Positions 1-7,077 of a stretch of DNA of 64,000 nt are shown here, piece by piece; the stretch's first letter is position 1, and every line of letters begins with the position of its first letter. The position numbers and the translations under genes are program-made. Origin of the DNA: Myxococcales bacterium (GTDB lineage: Bacteria; Myxococcota_A; Polyangia; Palsa-1104; JAEUJZ01); the NCBI GenBank assembly GCA_016794505.1, contig JAEUJZ010000145.1:1-64000 (forward strand), read 5' to 3'. Under the pieces are notes generated by a model. The model saw nothing but the letters and a program-made list of their open reading frames with translations. It did not search any database and was not told where the DNA came from.

Positions 1-110
1 TGGACATCCAAACCGACAGAGTGGATAGCGTTCTTCACCGACCGGCTCCTGTCGCCTGTAGCTCTGCGTTGGGTTGGCTCGACGGCGCGCAACGTAACCT
101 ACTCCGCTGC

Positions 111-232
111 GACCGCGAGCCGGTCGGTCCATACTGACTAGCCATACGGCTTATCCCGTCGCTACGACGCTCTGTTGAAGAGCTCGCCATACAATCTGGA
201 GGCGCTTCGGAGTCCAATTTCGGCCTCACTCC
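111..232 (-). ncRNA. Candidate structured RNA with a three-way junction
   Basis: Read on the minus strand, this stretch pairs with itself in a nested way. A closing helix pairs 192-186 with 150-144 (GTATGGC with GCCGTAT, two G-U wobbles). Inside it lie two directly abutting hairpins, 183-179/173-169 (GCTCT/AGAGC) and 168-165/161-158 (GTCG/CGAC), followed by the single-stranded GGGATAA. Further hairpins flank it at 232-228/213-209 (GGAGT/ACTCC) and 125-121/115-111. No convincing coding frame covers it; the 64-codon frame on this strand (35-229) resembles nothing known to me. It may be part of a group II intron domain I or another element-borne RNA. The pairing is seen directly; the identity is a guess. 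Bases 1-110 and 233-324 hold nothing else I can name. Confidence 0.35.
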
Positions 233-324
233 GCCGCAGCGTAGACTTTCATACGTCGCGTGTGCGACCAGGCCATGGGATTTTTTTTTAAGAGCTCGCG
301 CCCCATACGCAGCACGCGGTTCTC

Positions 325-534
325 TTAGCGAAGCTGCACAAGCTCCTGCCGCCCGCTCGGCGACAGATCCGAGCTGCCGGCATACTCGGCGCGCTCCACC
401 CAGTTGCGCAGCGCGCTGCCGGTCAAATCCAGCTCGCGCGCAATCTGCGCCACCGTCTTGCCACTGCTGCGGACCAGACTAACGGCCTCCGCCTTACACT
501 CCGGACTGAACTCCCTTCGGGCCCGTGCGGTCAT
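325..534 (-). pseudogene. IS3-family transposase OrfA, truncated by a stop codon
   Basis: The 69-residue product has the IS3 OrfA helix-turn-helix: an RREFSPE(F/C)KAEAV start, then a TVAQIARELDLTGSALRNWV recognition region. Intact family members run to roughly 90-100 residues and end in a leucine-zipper segment. Here TAA interrupts after LVQLR, but reading on in the same frame gives ENRVLRMGRELLKKK, the expected zipper, so the stop is a nonsense mutation. An A9 run follows at about 282-290, where IS3 elements shift frame into OrfB, but no OrfB is recognisable before the window edge. A strong ribosome site (AGGAGG) precedes the ATG. This is a dead or remnant element. Confidence 0.75.
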
Positions 535-563
535 CGTCTCCTCCTATTCCCTCTGAGAGGCGA

Positions 564-588
564 TGTCCACTAAACCGGAGCAAGTTCA
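564..588 (-). repeat. Probable terminal inverted repeat of the IS3-like element
   Basis: On the minus strand this reads TGAACTTGCTCCGGTTTAGT and then GGACA, which resembles terminal repeats of IS3-family elements as I remember them (starting TGAAC and containing CCGGTTTAGTGGACA). It lies about 30 bases upstream of the OrfA start, where the left end of the element should be. The matching right end is outside the window or lost, so the element's true limits are unknown. The match is from memory, not from a search. Confidence 0.45.
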
Positions 589-647
589 CAATCTTGGGGC
601 GCTGCTGAGTCGCCTAGCCTGCCTTTTTGGGCTGGGGTAATACACAG

Positions 648-1022
648 TCAAGGATTAAAAAATTGCTCGGATAATTGAAAGGCTGACTTTGTCCACACTA
701 ATTCTCGCGGCCGATCATCTGGGATAATCAATGTAATGGTATCAAATCGGCACGGGTAATTCCTGATGTTCAGATTACAATTTTGTGATAAAAAGCACAA
801 CGCCGTTTTAATAATGCGCTGTTGCTTTTTGCTCATAATTGTCAGTATTGGGTCTGCGAATTTTGCATGCCTGCGCGATCGTACCTCAATAAAACACACT
901 GTATCCGCATCAAGGCCAATAATATCAATCTCTCCATGCGGGCCTCGGTAGTTTCTAGACAGCAGCAGAACCCCCTTCTGCCGCAGATAAAGCACGGAAA
1001 CCTGCTCTGCGTAGCGCCCCAT
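648..1022 (-). CDS. YraN/UPF0102 family endonuclease-like protein
   Basis: A 124-residue protein of the UPF0102 (YraN) family, which has a restriction-endonuclease-like fold and unknown cellular function. The hallmark core is present: GEIDIIGLDADTVCFIEVRSR corresponds to the family's GEIDLI...VFVEVK(T/S)R, with catalytic-type D and E-x-R/K residues. The open frame extends upstream to 1187 inside rplS, but family similarity begins at MGRYAEQ, giving ATG at 1022; a TTG at 1043 preceded by GGGAGAG is an alternative. It is the last gene of the rpsP-rplS operon. The usual neighbour rnhB (ribonuclease HII) is missing, and the IS3 relic begins about 60 bases beyond the stop. Codon use is AT-rich compared with most of the window. 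Confidence 0.85.
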   Translation of the reverse strand: MGRYAEQVSVLYLRQKGVLLLSRNYRGPHGEIDIIGLDADTVCFIEVRSRRHAKFADPILTIMSKKQQRIIKTALCFLSQNCNLNIRNYPCRFDTITLIIPDDRPRELVWTKSAFQLSEQFFNP

Positions 1023-1077
1023 CTCTGATGCACTATGCTTCAAGGCTCTCCCGTCCCTATTTTGTAGGAAACTATGC

Positions 1078-1467
1078 CTATGCGTCACTCGCGGCCGCTT
1101 TGGCAATGCTAGTCGTCCGTTCTTTGATGCGCGCAGCCTTGCCTGAGAGCTGACGCAAATAATAGAGTCGCGCCCGGCGAACATCACCGCGGCTAACTAC
1201 CTCGACCCGATCAATGCGCGGAGAGTGTGACGGAAATATGCGCTCAACCCCGACGCCATAGCTGATTTTGCGGACTGTAAAGGAGGACCGGGCGCCATGG
1301 TGATGCCGCTTGATCACCACACCTTCGAACGCCTGGCTTCTCTCTTTGTCGCCTTCTTTGATGAGAACCCAGACTCGTACCGTATCACCCACTCGAAAAG
1401 AGGGCAATGGACTCTTGCGCAGCTGCGCTGTTTCGATGCCTTGAATCGCTGTTACGACGTCACTCAT
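1078..1467 (-). CDS. rplS: 50S ribosomal protein L19
   Basis: Structural protein of the large ribosomal subunit at the interface with the 30S subunit. The family signature is clear: FRVGDTVRVWVLIKEGDKER near the N-terminus, QAFEGVVIKR, SFTVRKISYGVGVERIFP, SPRIDRVEVVSRGDVRRARL and YYLRQLSGKAARI. At 129 residues it is somewhat longer than the usual 115 or so because of a short Ala/Lys-rich tail. It sits 17 bases after the SPOUT methyltransferase in the same operon as rpsP, rimM and trmD, the standard bacterial arrangement. Confidence 0.97.
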   Translation of the reverse strand: MSDVVTAIQGIETAQLRKSPLPSFRVGDTVRVWVLIKEGDKERSQAFEGVVIKRHHHGARSSFTVRKISYGVGVERIFPSHSPRIDRVEVVSRGDVRRARLYYLRQLSGKAARIKERTTSIAKAAASDA

Positions 1468-1484
1468 GACTTTGTTCTCCGCAG

Positions 1485-2057
1485 TTATTCTCGGGCTCCG
1501 CTAAAGAGCCTGTCTAGGATGATTCCCACCGCTGTCCGAACCGCTAGGTGGTTATAATCTGAACGGCCTAGAATAGGTGCCAACAAGCCGTCCGCTTTGT
1601 CCAGCCACTCGTCCGTGAGACCCCATCCTGTTCCGAAAAGGAGCAAAAGGGGTCTAGACTTCAACTCATCTCGGGTGATTAAGTCTTTCACCGTAATATT
1701 GTTGATTCGCGGGCGAGCGCTGGTGGCTACGACAACTGGGGGGGCTTGATGCTTGTCTTGTATCTCGCTGATGACCTCTTCCACGGTTGCAGAAACGCGG
1801 ACCAAACCCAGTGCTTCGCTTCGTGACTCATTCTGTGTCACACCCTCAGCAGTCTGCCAATGCCCTACGATACGCCGAGTCAGCTCGCGCTGCGCAGACA
1901 CTGGATGGACCAAATAGTAGCCCTGCAAGCCATAGGTTCGACAGGCCCTAGCAATATCATGAATGTCCAAATTTGTGACTGAAGTTGCCACTACCTTGTG
2001 ATTTTTGTCGTACACAGGATAGTGAACGAGGGCAAGATACGCATTTCCTCTTATCAT
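1485..2057 (-). CDS. SPOUT-type RNA methyltransferase (COG4752-like)
   Basis: A 190-residue protein of the SPOUT methyltransferase type that often sits between trmD and rplS in deltaproteobacteria. Visible features are an N-terminal LALVHYPVYDKN segment, TNLDIHDIARACRTYGLQGYYLV, and a C-terminal knot region LLLLFGTGWGLTDEW followed by NHLAVRTAVGIILDRL, the latter resembling the S-adenosylmethionine-binding trefoil knot. The substrate RNA is not known to me. Its ATG overlaps the trmD stop by four bases (ATGA), so the two are translationally coupled. That context suggests a tRNA or rRNA modification role, which is inference. Confidence 0.85.
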   Translation of the reverse strand: MIRGNAYLALVHYPVYDKNHKVVATSVTNLDIHDIARACRTYGLQGYYLVHPVSAQRELTRRIVGHWQTAEGVTQNESRSEALGLVRVSATVEEVISEIQDKHQAPPVVVATSARPRINNITVKDLITRDELKSRPLLLLFGTGWGLTDEWLDKADGLLAPILGRSDYNHLAVRTAVGIILDRLFSGARE

Positions 2058-2815
2058 CGCTTTTCTTGCTCCCCTTTGCCCACCTCGTCGGCTCTGGCTT
2101 CGGCCAGCAGTTGCCGATCCTCAGCGGTCAAACCAAACTGCTGGAAAAGCTCAGGTCTTCGGTCTCGGGTTCGCAACAAAGACATTTGGCGACGCCATCG
2201 GCGAATCTCTTCATGGTTTCCGGACAGCAACACCGACGGCACAACATGGCCGGCGAAGTCAAATGGACGCGTATACTGCGGGTACTCAAGCAGGCCTTGC
2301 TGAAAGGACTCCTCTTGACAGGAATTCTCATTGTGGAGAACGCCAGGAATCAGACGAGTCACCGCATCAATCAAGGCCATGGCCGGCAATTCGCCTCCAG
2401 ATAACACAAAGTCCCCAATAGAAACCTCTTCATCTATATAGTGACTGATTCGCTCGTCGACGCCTTCATATCTTCCACAAATTAGTACTATGTGTTGCAA
2501 TCGAGAAAACTCTTGCACGTGCGATTGTTGCAGCGGCCTCCCCGCTGGCGTTAGTAGAATACGGCGCCCTCGGCCCTGTGATGCGTCTATCGCAGTAAGG
2601 GCACGAACAAGCGGTTCGACCAACATAACCATGCCAGAGCCGCCGCCGTAAGGGGTGTCATCTGTACTACGATGCTTGTCCCCAGCATATTCGCGGAGAT
2701 CAAGAACACTCAAAGTTACCAAGCCTTTTGCAATGGCTCGGCCGGGCATTCCCATGCGCAAAACGGGAGCGAACATATCTGGGAATATAGAAATAACGTC
2801 GATTCGTAGTGTCAT
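2054..2815 (-). CDS. trmD: tRNA (guanine-N1)-methyltransferase TrmD
   Basis: Methylates N1 of G37 in tRNAs with G36, preventing +1 frameshifting. The 253-residue protein shows the full TrmD signature: ISIFPDMF at the start, DDTPYGGGSGMVM in the active-site region, the knot motif ICGRYEGVDERI, then IGDFVLSGGELPA and a C-terminal domain with FQQGLLEYPQYTRP and VLLSGNHEEIRRWR. It follows rimM by 15 bases and overlaps the next gene by four. Length is normal for the family. The ATG at 2815 gives the expected N-terminus. Confidence 0.97.
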   Translation of the reverse strand: MTLRIDVISIFPDMFAPVLRMGMPGRAIAKGLVTLSVLDLREYAGDKHRSTDDTPYGGGSGMVMLVEPLVRALTAIDASQGRGRRILLTPAGRPLQQSHVQEFSRLQHIVLICGRYEGVDERISHYIDEEVSIGDFVLSGGELPAMALIDAVTRLIPGVLHNENSCQEESFQQGLLEYPQYTRPFDFAGHVVPSVLLSGNHEEIRRWRRQMSLLRTRDRRPELFQQFGLTAEDRQLLAEARADEVGKGEQEKR

Positions 2816-2830
2816 AATTTACCAATAAAT

Positions 2831-3379
2831 TTAGCCAGCGAGAAGGCCATCTGGAGGATCGGCGGAAATCAAGCCTACCTCTAAATCAACTCCTTTTAGA
2901 ATTTCAGAGACTGCGGGCAATAGGATCTCTGAACCATCATGGCGTTCAATGCTAAGAAGCCAATTGGAATTAAGACCTAGAACTGCTTTTACGCGGCCTA
3001 GATCATCTCCCGCCATGGATTGAACGCGCATACCCACCAGATCGGCAAGATAAACTTCGTTTTCCTCCAATGGCTCAAGTTCGTCTCTGCGAACTAAGAG
3101 CTGTGCCGCTCGCCATGTCTCGGCATCGTTGCGGTCGACGAGACCAGTCAGTGAAACCAGATAACAGCCATCAGGTAGGCGGCGCGCTGCCTCGATCTGC
3201 CATTCTCGTGGCTGCTGGAGAGCTTGAGCCTCAACCGTGCTTAGTGCTGGCAGGCGCAGCCAGATTCGCCGCGCTTGATCTAAGGCCGTGGAAACGGGAT
3301 TGTGCAGGCGAATGCGCAGCTCTCCTTGCAACCCATGAGGTCGCAGGACAGTGCCAATCTGAAGGAAGGAGGTCTGCAT
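2831..3379 (-). CDS. rimM: Ribosome maturation factor RimM
   Basis: A 182-residue 16S rRNA-processing factor that binds S19 and helps 30S assembly. The N-terminal beta-barrel begins IGTVLRPHGLQGELRI, matching the conserved G-x-HG-x-x-GE pattern. The C-terminal PRC-barrel has LADLVGMRV and GRVKAVLGLNSNWLL, and ends with LLPAVSEILKGVDLE, close to the usual LIPF...V..VD. It stands between rpsP and trmD as in most bacteria. Upstream of its ATG, in an overlapping frame, lies a probable KH-domain relic (see 3381-3520). Confidence 0.93.
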   Translation of the reverse strand: MQTSFLQIGTVLRPHGLQGELRIRLHNPVSTALDQARRIWLRLPALSTVEAQALQQPREWQIEAARRLPDGCYLVSLTGLVDRNDAETWRAAQLLVRRDELEPLEENEVYLADLVGMRVQSMAGDDLGRVKAVLGLNSNWLLSIERHDGSEILLPAVSEILKGVDLEVGLISADPPDGLLAG

Positions 3380-3380
3380 C

Positions 3381-3520
3381 GCCGACGAGAAACCCGATGA
3401 TGCTGGCCAGCAATCGCCTTACCAAGGGTTTGGCTTGTGTGCGATGCTTACCGAGCAGCTGCAAGCGGCTATGCGCTAGCGCGGAATATCTCCAACTCTT
3501 GAGGCTAGCTACGCGACAGA
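3381..3520 (-). pseudogene. Possible decayed KH-domain gene (KhpA-like)
   Basis: Many bacteria carry a roughly 76-residue KH RNA-binding protein gene between rpsP and rimM. Here the space is only 147 bases, yet one minus-strand frame encodes RLQLLGKHRTQAKPLVRRLL followed by ASIIGFLVGD. This lines up by eye with the conserved C-terminal half of that family (LGKVIGKxGRTAKALRTLL). The N-terminal half is not recognisable, the only start codon in frame near the match is a TTG at 3464, and the frame runs on without stopping into rimM. It may be a relic, or a diverged and overlapping gene. The similarity is by eye only. Confidence 0.35.
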
Positions 3521-3526
3521 CGCCTA

Positions 3527-3811
3527 CTACTTCCCTGTCTGTGCCGCTTTGTCTGAAGTCTGCGCAGTCCCTTGGCGCCGTGTGCGATTGATCAGCTGCG
3601 CCACTGTTTCGGATGGCTGTGCGCCCTGGCTGAGCCAGTAATCCACGCGGTCCATCTTGAAACGAACTTCGGCCGGACTGCGCGTAGGATCGTAAACGCC
3701 GATGTGCTCAATGAATCGCCCGTCACGTGCATTGCGCGAATTCGCGACGACAACCCGATAGAATGGAGCCTTCTTTGCCCCCTGGCGAGCGAGTCGAATC
3801 TTTACCGACAT
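3527..3811 (-). CDS. rpsP: 30S ribosomal protein S16
   Basis: Small-subunit ribosomal protein needed for 30S assembly. The 94-residue product starts MSVKIRLARQGAKKAPFYRV, continues VVANSRNARDGRFIEHIGVY and shows the family's W-L-S-Q-GAQPSETV segment followed by a short charged tail. The frame is open further upstream to 3952, but that extension is not ribosomal-protein sequence; ATG at 3811, with AGGAAC upstream, is the right start. It is the first gene of the leftward rpsP-rimM-trmD-SPOUT-rplS-yraN operon, and a promoter candidate lies about 170 bases upstream. Confidence 0.96.
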   Translation of the reverse strand: MSVKIRLARQGAKKAPFYRVVVANSRNARDGRFIEHIGVYDPTRSPAEVRFKMDRVDYWLSQGAQPSETVAQLINRTRRQGTAQTSDKAAQTGK

Positions 3812-4228
3812 GTGTCTTCTGTTCCTGTTCTCTTGGGCTAGCTTCGCTCTCGCTAGAGGCAGGCTTTGATGTCTCTGCGAGCTGTTTGCGTTCTTTGTGT
3901 GAGGAGGAATTGACCAGTCTCTGTGGAATCGGGTTCGGCGCTGGCCAATCAAAAACCTGGGAGTACCTCGCGAGTCGGCAAGCCTACTGGCCGTGCTGCT
4001 GCCTTGTCAAGGACCTATCCTCCCAAACACCTCTCGCAAGTCCAGACTGAGGTATCACCGGGACGCGCTCGTCGGTCGAACGCACAGCTTGGCTTTTTTG
4101 CAGGCATCGACCCGCGAGGGCAGGCCCCGTCCGACGCCATCGAGGCTCTTGTGAGCGTCACCGTTGACGGCTGCCTGCCAAGTTCCTTGCAGCACTACGT
4201 CATGCCTGCCGTGGCAGCGCAGATGCGG
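3812..4228. other. Intergenic region before rpsP (417 bases)
   Basis: No credible gene is seen on either strand between recA and rpsP. The part nearest rpsP should be its untranslated leader, about 160 bases if the promoter at 3981-4010 is used. Such a leader could hold autoregulatory structure, but I could not identify one. The remainder follows the recA stop codon, and I see no clear terminator hairpin there. Confidence 0.5.
3981..4010 (-). promoter_or_regulatory. Sigma-70-like promoter candidate for the rpsP operon
   Basis: On the minus strand a perfect TTGACA (4010-4005) is followed after 18 bases by TAGGCT (3986-3981), which matches three of six -10 positions. It points towards rpsP and would start transcription near 3975. 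It is the best promoter-like pair in this 417-base gap, but the -10 is weak. Confidence 0.4.
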
Positions 4229-5293
4229 TCATGCAGCCAACTCTGCACTGGATTCCGCCTCGTCATTCGGCGCCATCGCACCTGGAGCGGGCTGCGTCCC
4301 CAGTCGCTCAAGCAGCCGCGCACGCAGACGCTCGGCCTCGCTCGCATGTTCTTGTAGCCAGAGCATGCTGCGTTCTCTGCCCTGCCCCAGGCGTTCCCCG
4401 TCGAGGGAATACCAGCCGCCCGACTTTTCGACGAAGCCATGGGTGACGGAAAGATCGAGAAGTTCCCCCATTTGGTTGATGCCCTGGCCGAAGAGAATCT
4501 CAAACTCGGCCTCGCGAAATGGCGGTGCCAGCTTGTTCTTCACAACCTTGACCCGCGTGCGCGATCCAACCGCGACGTCCCCTTGTTTCAATTGGCCGCT
4601 GCGTCGAATGTCGAGCCGAACCGAAGCATAGAACTTGAGGGCGTTGCCGCCCGTCGTCGTCTCTGGATTGCCAAACGTGACGCCGATCTTCTGACGAAGC
4701 TGATTGATGAAGACGACAGCGCAGTTTTGCTTGGCAGCCACGCCGGTCAGCTTGCGCAGGGCCTGGGACATCAGACGCGCCTGAAGACCCATGTGCGGGT
4801 CGCCGATCTCTCCATCGATTTCAGCTTTGGGAGTCAAGGCAGCCACCGAGTCGATAACGACCAGCTCCACGGCGCCGGAGCGAACCAGCATGTCGGCAAT
4901 CTCCAGTGCCTGTTCGCCACAGTCTGGCTGCGAGACCAAGAGTTCTTCCAGTCGGACCCCGAGGCGCTTAGCATACGATGCATCGAATGCATGCTCGGCA
5001 TCGATGAAACCGCAGACGCCTCCCTGCCGCTGCACTTCGCTTATCGCATGGAGCATGAGGGTGGTCTTGCCCGAGGACTCCGGGCCATAGATCTCAATGA
5101 CGCGACCTCGGGGCAGTCCGTGAATCCCGAGGGCGGCATCAAGCCCAAGGGATCCGGTTGAGATGACGCCGACATCCACAGATTGGCTGCCATCGAGAGG
5201 CATGATGGCCCCCTTGCCAAACTGTTTCTCGACAGCGGCAACCACGCTGCTTAGGGCTTTGATGCGTTCTTTGACTGCTTTGGACATGCTCAT
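4229..5293 (-). CDS. recA: Recombinase RecA
   Basis: The DNA-dependent ATPase that catalyses strand exchange and activates LexA-type self-cleavage. The 354-residue protein contains the Walker A loop GPESSGKTTL near residue 65, the Walker B region LVVIDSVAAL with TPKAEIDGEIGD, NCAVVFINQLRQKIGVTFG and TTTGGNALKFYASVRLDIRR, all diagnostic. ATG at 5293 is preceded by GGGAGAA; the longer open frame to 5449 runs into comM. It lies 40 bases downstream of comM in the same direction, so it may be co-transcribed or use a promoter inside comM. I saw no clear SOS box in the 40-base gap. The C-terminal tail is acidic, as usual. Confidence 0.97.
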   Translation of the reverse strand: MSMSKAVKERIKALSSVVAAVEKQFGKGAIMPLDGSQSVDVGVISTGSLGLDAALGIHGLPRGRVIEIYGPESSGKTTLMLHAISEVQRQGGVCGFIDAEHAFDASYAKRLGVRLEELLVSQPDCGEQALEIADMLVRSGAVELVVIDSVAALTPKAEIDGEIGDPHMGLQARLMSQALRKLTGVAAKQNCAVVFINQLRQKIGVTFGNPETTTGGNALKFYASVRLDIRRSGQLKQGDVAVGSRTRVKVVKNKLAPPFREAEFEILFGQGINQMGELLDLSVTHGFVEKSGGWYSLDGERLGQGRERSMLWLQEHASEAERLRARLLERLGTQPAPGAMAPNDEAESSAELAA

Positions 5294-5333
5294 GGCTGTG
5301 TTCTCCCGACAATGAAAGTTTGCGACGGTGGGG

Positions 5334-6881
5334 TTATGCGGCGATGGGGCGATCGAGGACACGCAGAGACAGCGCCTCTGCAACATGCGCGGCTTGCACA
5401 TCTGCGGACTGTGCGAGATCGGCGATGCTTCGTGCGACGCGCAGGACACGGTGGACAGCCCGGCTAGAGAGCACGTGCTGACGGGCGTAGTTGATGAGCA
5501 GGCGATCGGTAGCGGCGTCGAGCTTCACGACCTGCGGCAGCTGTTCGGGACGCAAGAGCGCATTGCTGTGATAGGCATCGCCCAGCTGCCGAGCGCGCCG
5601 TGCTTGCAGATGGCGAGCCGAAACGACGCGCTCGCCAATGGTCGCAGAGGACTCGCCGACCCGATCGGTATTGAGCAGCGTTCGGTAGTCGACATGGGGA
5701 ACGTCGACGTGCAGGTCAAAGCGATCCAGCAACGGACCGCTAAGCCGTGCCAGATAACGCGAGACCATGCCGAAGTCGCAGGTGCAGCTACGCAGCGACG
5801 ACCCTCGAAAGCCACAGGGGCACGGGTTAAATGCGGCGATGAGGGAAAACGACGAGGGATAGGTGACGGCACAGCGGGCCCGCGCGATGTGGATATGGCG
5901 CTCTTCGAGGGGCTGGCGCAGGGCCTCTAGCGACGCACGTGAGAACTCGGGCAGCTCATCGAGAAACAGGACACCGTGATGCGCCAAGCTGATCTCGCCG
6001 GGCCTTGGATACGAGCCGCCGCCGATCAACCCCACCACCGAGATGTCGTGGTGCGGAGCGCGAAACGGGCGATGGTACAAGAGCTCTGGATCTTTCAGCA
6101 GGCCAGCAGCGGAGTAGATCGAGGTGACCTCGATGGCTTCCGCCTCGTTGAGTGGCGGCAAGATCGTCGAGAGCCGACGCGCCAGCATGCTCTTGCCGCT
6201 GCCAGGCGGCCCCATGAACAGCAGGTTGTGGCCTCCGGCGGCAGCGATCTCAAGCGCTCGCTTCGGCTGTTCATTGCCGCGGACTTCGGCGAGATCGACG
6301 TCGGAAAAGCCATGCACCGGGACAGGTGCAGAGCGCGGCTCGACACGCGGCAGCGGCTGACCCGACTGCAAGAGATCGACGATCTGTCGCAGCGATTCGA
6401 CACGATAGATGGGCTGTTCTCGAACGACGGCGGCCTCGTAGGCGCAGCTTTCAGGGAGCACCAAGCCGCGAAACCCGGCCCGCCTGGCGAGGAGTGCAAC
6501 GGGCAGGCTGCCGGCGATACGCCGCACACCCCCGTCGAATCCCAGCTCACCAAGCCACAGCAGCCCGTCGAGCGTGTCGGGAGGCAGGACCTCGAACGCG
6601 ACGAGCATAGCCAAGGCAATTGGCAGGTCGTACGCGGCTCCGTCTTTGCGGATATCGGCAGGCGCCAAGTTGACGTTAATCCGTCGCGGAGGTAGCGCAA
6701 AGCCGGCATTCTCTAGCGCCGCGCGTACCCGCACAGCGCCTTCCTTCACTGCCACGTCGGGCAGGCCCACCACGTTGTATTGCGGTAAGCCATTTGCGAC
6801 ATCGACCTCGATGAGGACGGAATAGGCATCAATGCCAAGAACCCCAGCTGAGTGCGCTTTGCCGAGCACACGAGAGAGCAT
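5334..6881 (-). CDS. comM: ComM/YifB family Mg-chelatase-like AAA+ ATPase
   Basis: A 515-residue AAA+ protein of the ComM/YifB family; the Vibrio and Haemophilus members are branch-migration helicases that promote integration of transforming DNA. The N-terminal Lon-like domain (VEVDVANGLPQYNVVGLPD, NLAPADIRKDG) is followed by Walker A GPPGSGKS at about residue 222, the chelatase motif RPFRAPHHDISVVGLIGGG, Walker B VLFLDELPEF and the Cys-rich FNPCPCGFRG...CTC segment. Length is normal. Placement directly upstream of recA fits a role in recombination, although linkage alone does not prove a natural-transformation function here. Confidence 0.93.
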   Translation of the reverse strand: MLSRVLGKAHSAGVLGIDAYSVLIEVDVANGLPQYNVVGLPDVAVKEGAVRVRAALENAGFALPPRRINVNLAPADIRKDGAAYDLPIALAMLVAFEVLPPDTLDGLLWLGELGFDGGVRRIAGSLPVALLARRAGFRGLVLPESCAYEAAVVREQPIYRVESLRQIVDLLQSGQPLPRVEPRSAPVPVHGFSDVDLAEVRGNEQPKRALEIAAAGGHNLLFMGPPGSGKSMLARRLSTILPPLNEAEAIEVTSIYSAAGLLKDPELLYHRPFRAPHHDISVVGLIGGGSYPRPGEISLAHHGVLFLDELPEFSRASLEALRQPLEERHIHIARARCAVTYPSSFSLIAAFNPCPCGFRGSSLRSCTCDFGMVSRYLARLSGPLLDRFDLHVDVPHVDYRTLLNTDRVGESSATIGERVVSARHLQARRARQLGDAYHSNALLRPEQLPQVVKLDAATDRLLINYARQHVLSSRAVHRVLRVARSIADLAQSADVQAAHVAEALSLRVLDRPIAA

Positions 6882-6939
6882 TGCAGCCCCTGTGCCAGCT
6901 ATGTTTCCGACGGGAAATCACATCGATGCTCCGCGCCCG

Positions 6940-7004
6940 TCCGAGATCCGGACAGAAGCTTCCGAAGCCCGGACAGCCAGCGCGAGGCGTCCGGTATTCG
7001 GGCA
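6940..7004. promoter_or_regulatory. Three dyad sites of the GTCCG-N5-CGGAC type
   Basis: Between the divergent comM and lipoprotein starts lie three 15-base dyads: GTCCG-AGATC-CGGAC at 6939-6953, TTCCG-AAGCC-CGGAC at 6960-6974 and GTCCG-GTATT-CGGGC at 6989-7003. Each is followed by A. Start-to-start spacing is 21 and 29 bases. The same dyad appears at 40483-40528 before another lipoprotein gene. Paired half-sites repeated in promoter regions suggest binding sites for a dimeric regulator; the regulator is unknown. Confidence 0.5.
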
Positions 7005-7077
7005 CCCTGACTTGTGGGCGGTGGCGAGTACCATGAAGACGTGTCCCGCACTGTTGCCGCAAACCAAGGAGTCGAGG

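Noticed and set aside
35..229. 64-codon leftward open frame at the window edge
   Set aside because: No family similarity, Ser/Arg-rich, and it coincides with the folded RNA; not credible as a gene.
1..300. Group II intron
   Set aside because: The fold is suggestive, but no GUGYG 5' end, clear domain V or reverse transcriptase is visible, so the name is not supported.
5294..5333. SOS box upstream of recA
   Set aside because: No clear inverted repeat of a known LexA type in the 40-base comM-recA gap.
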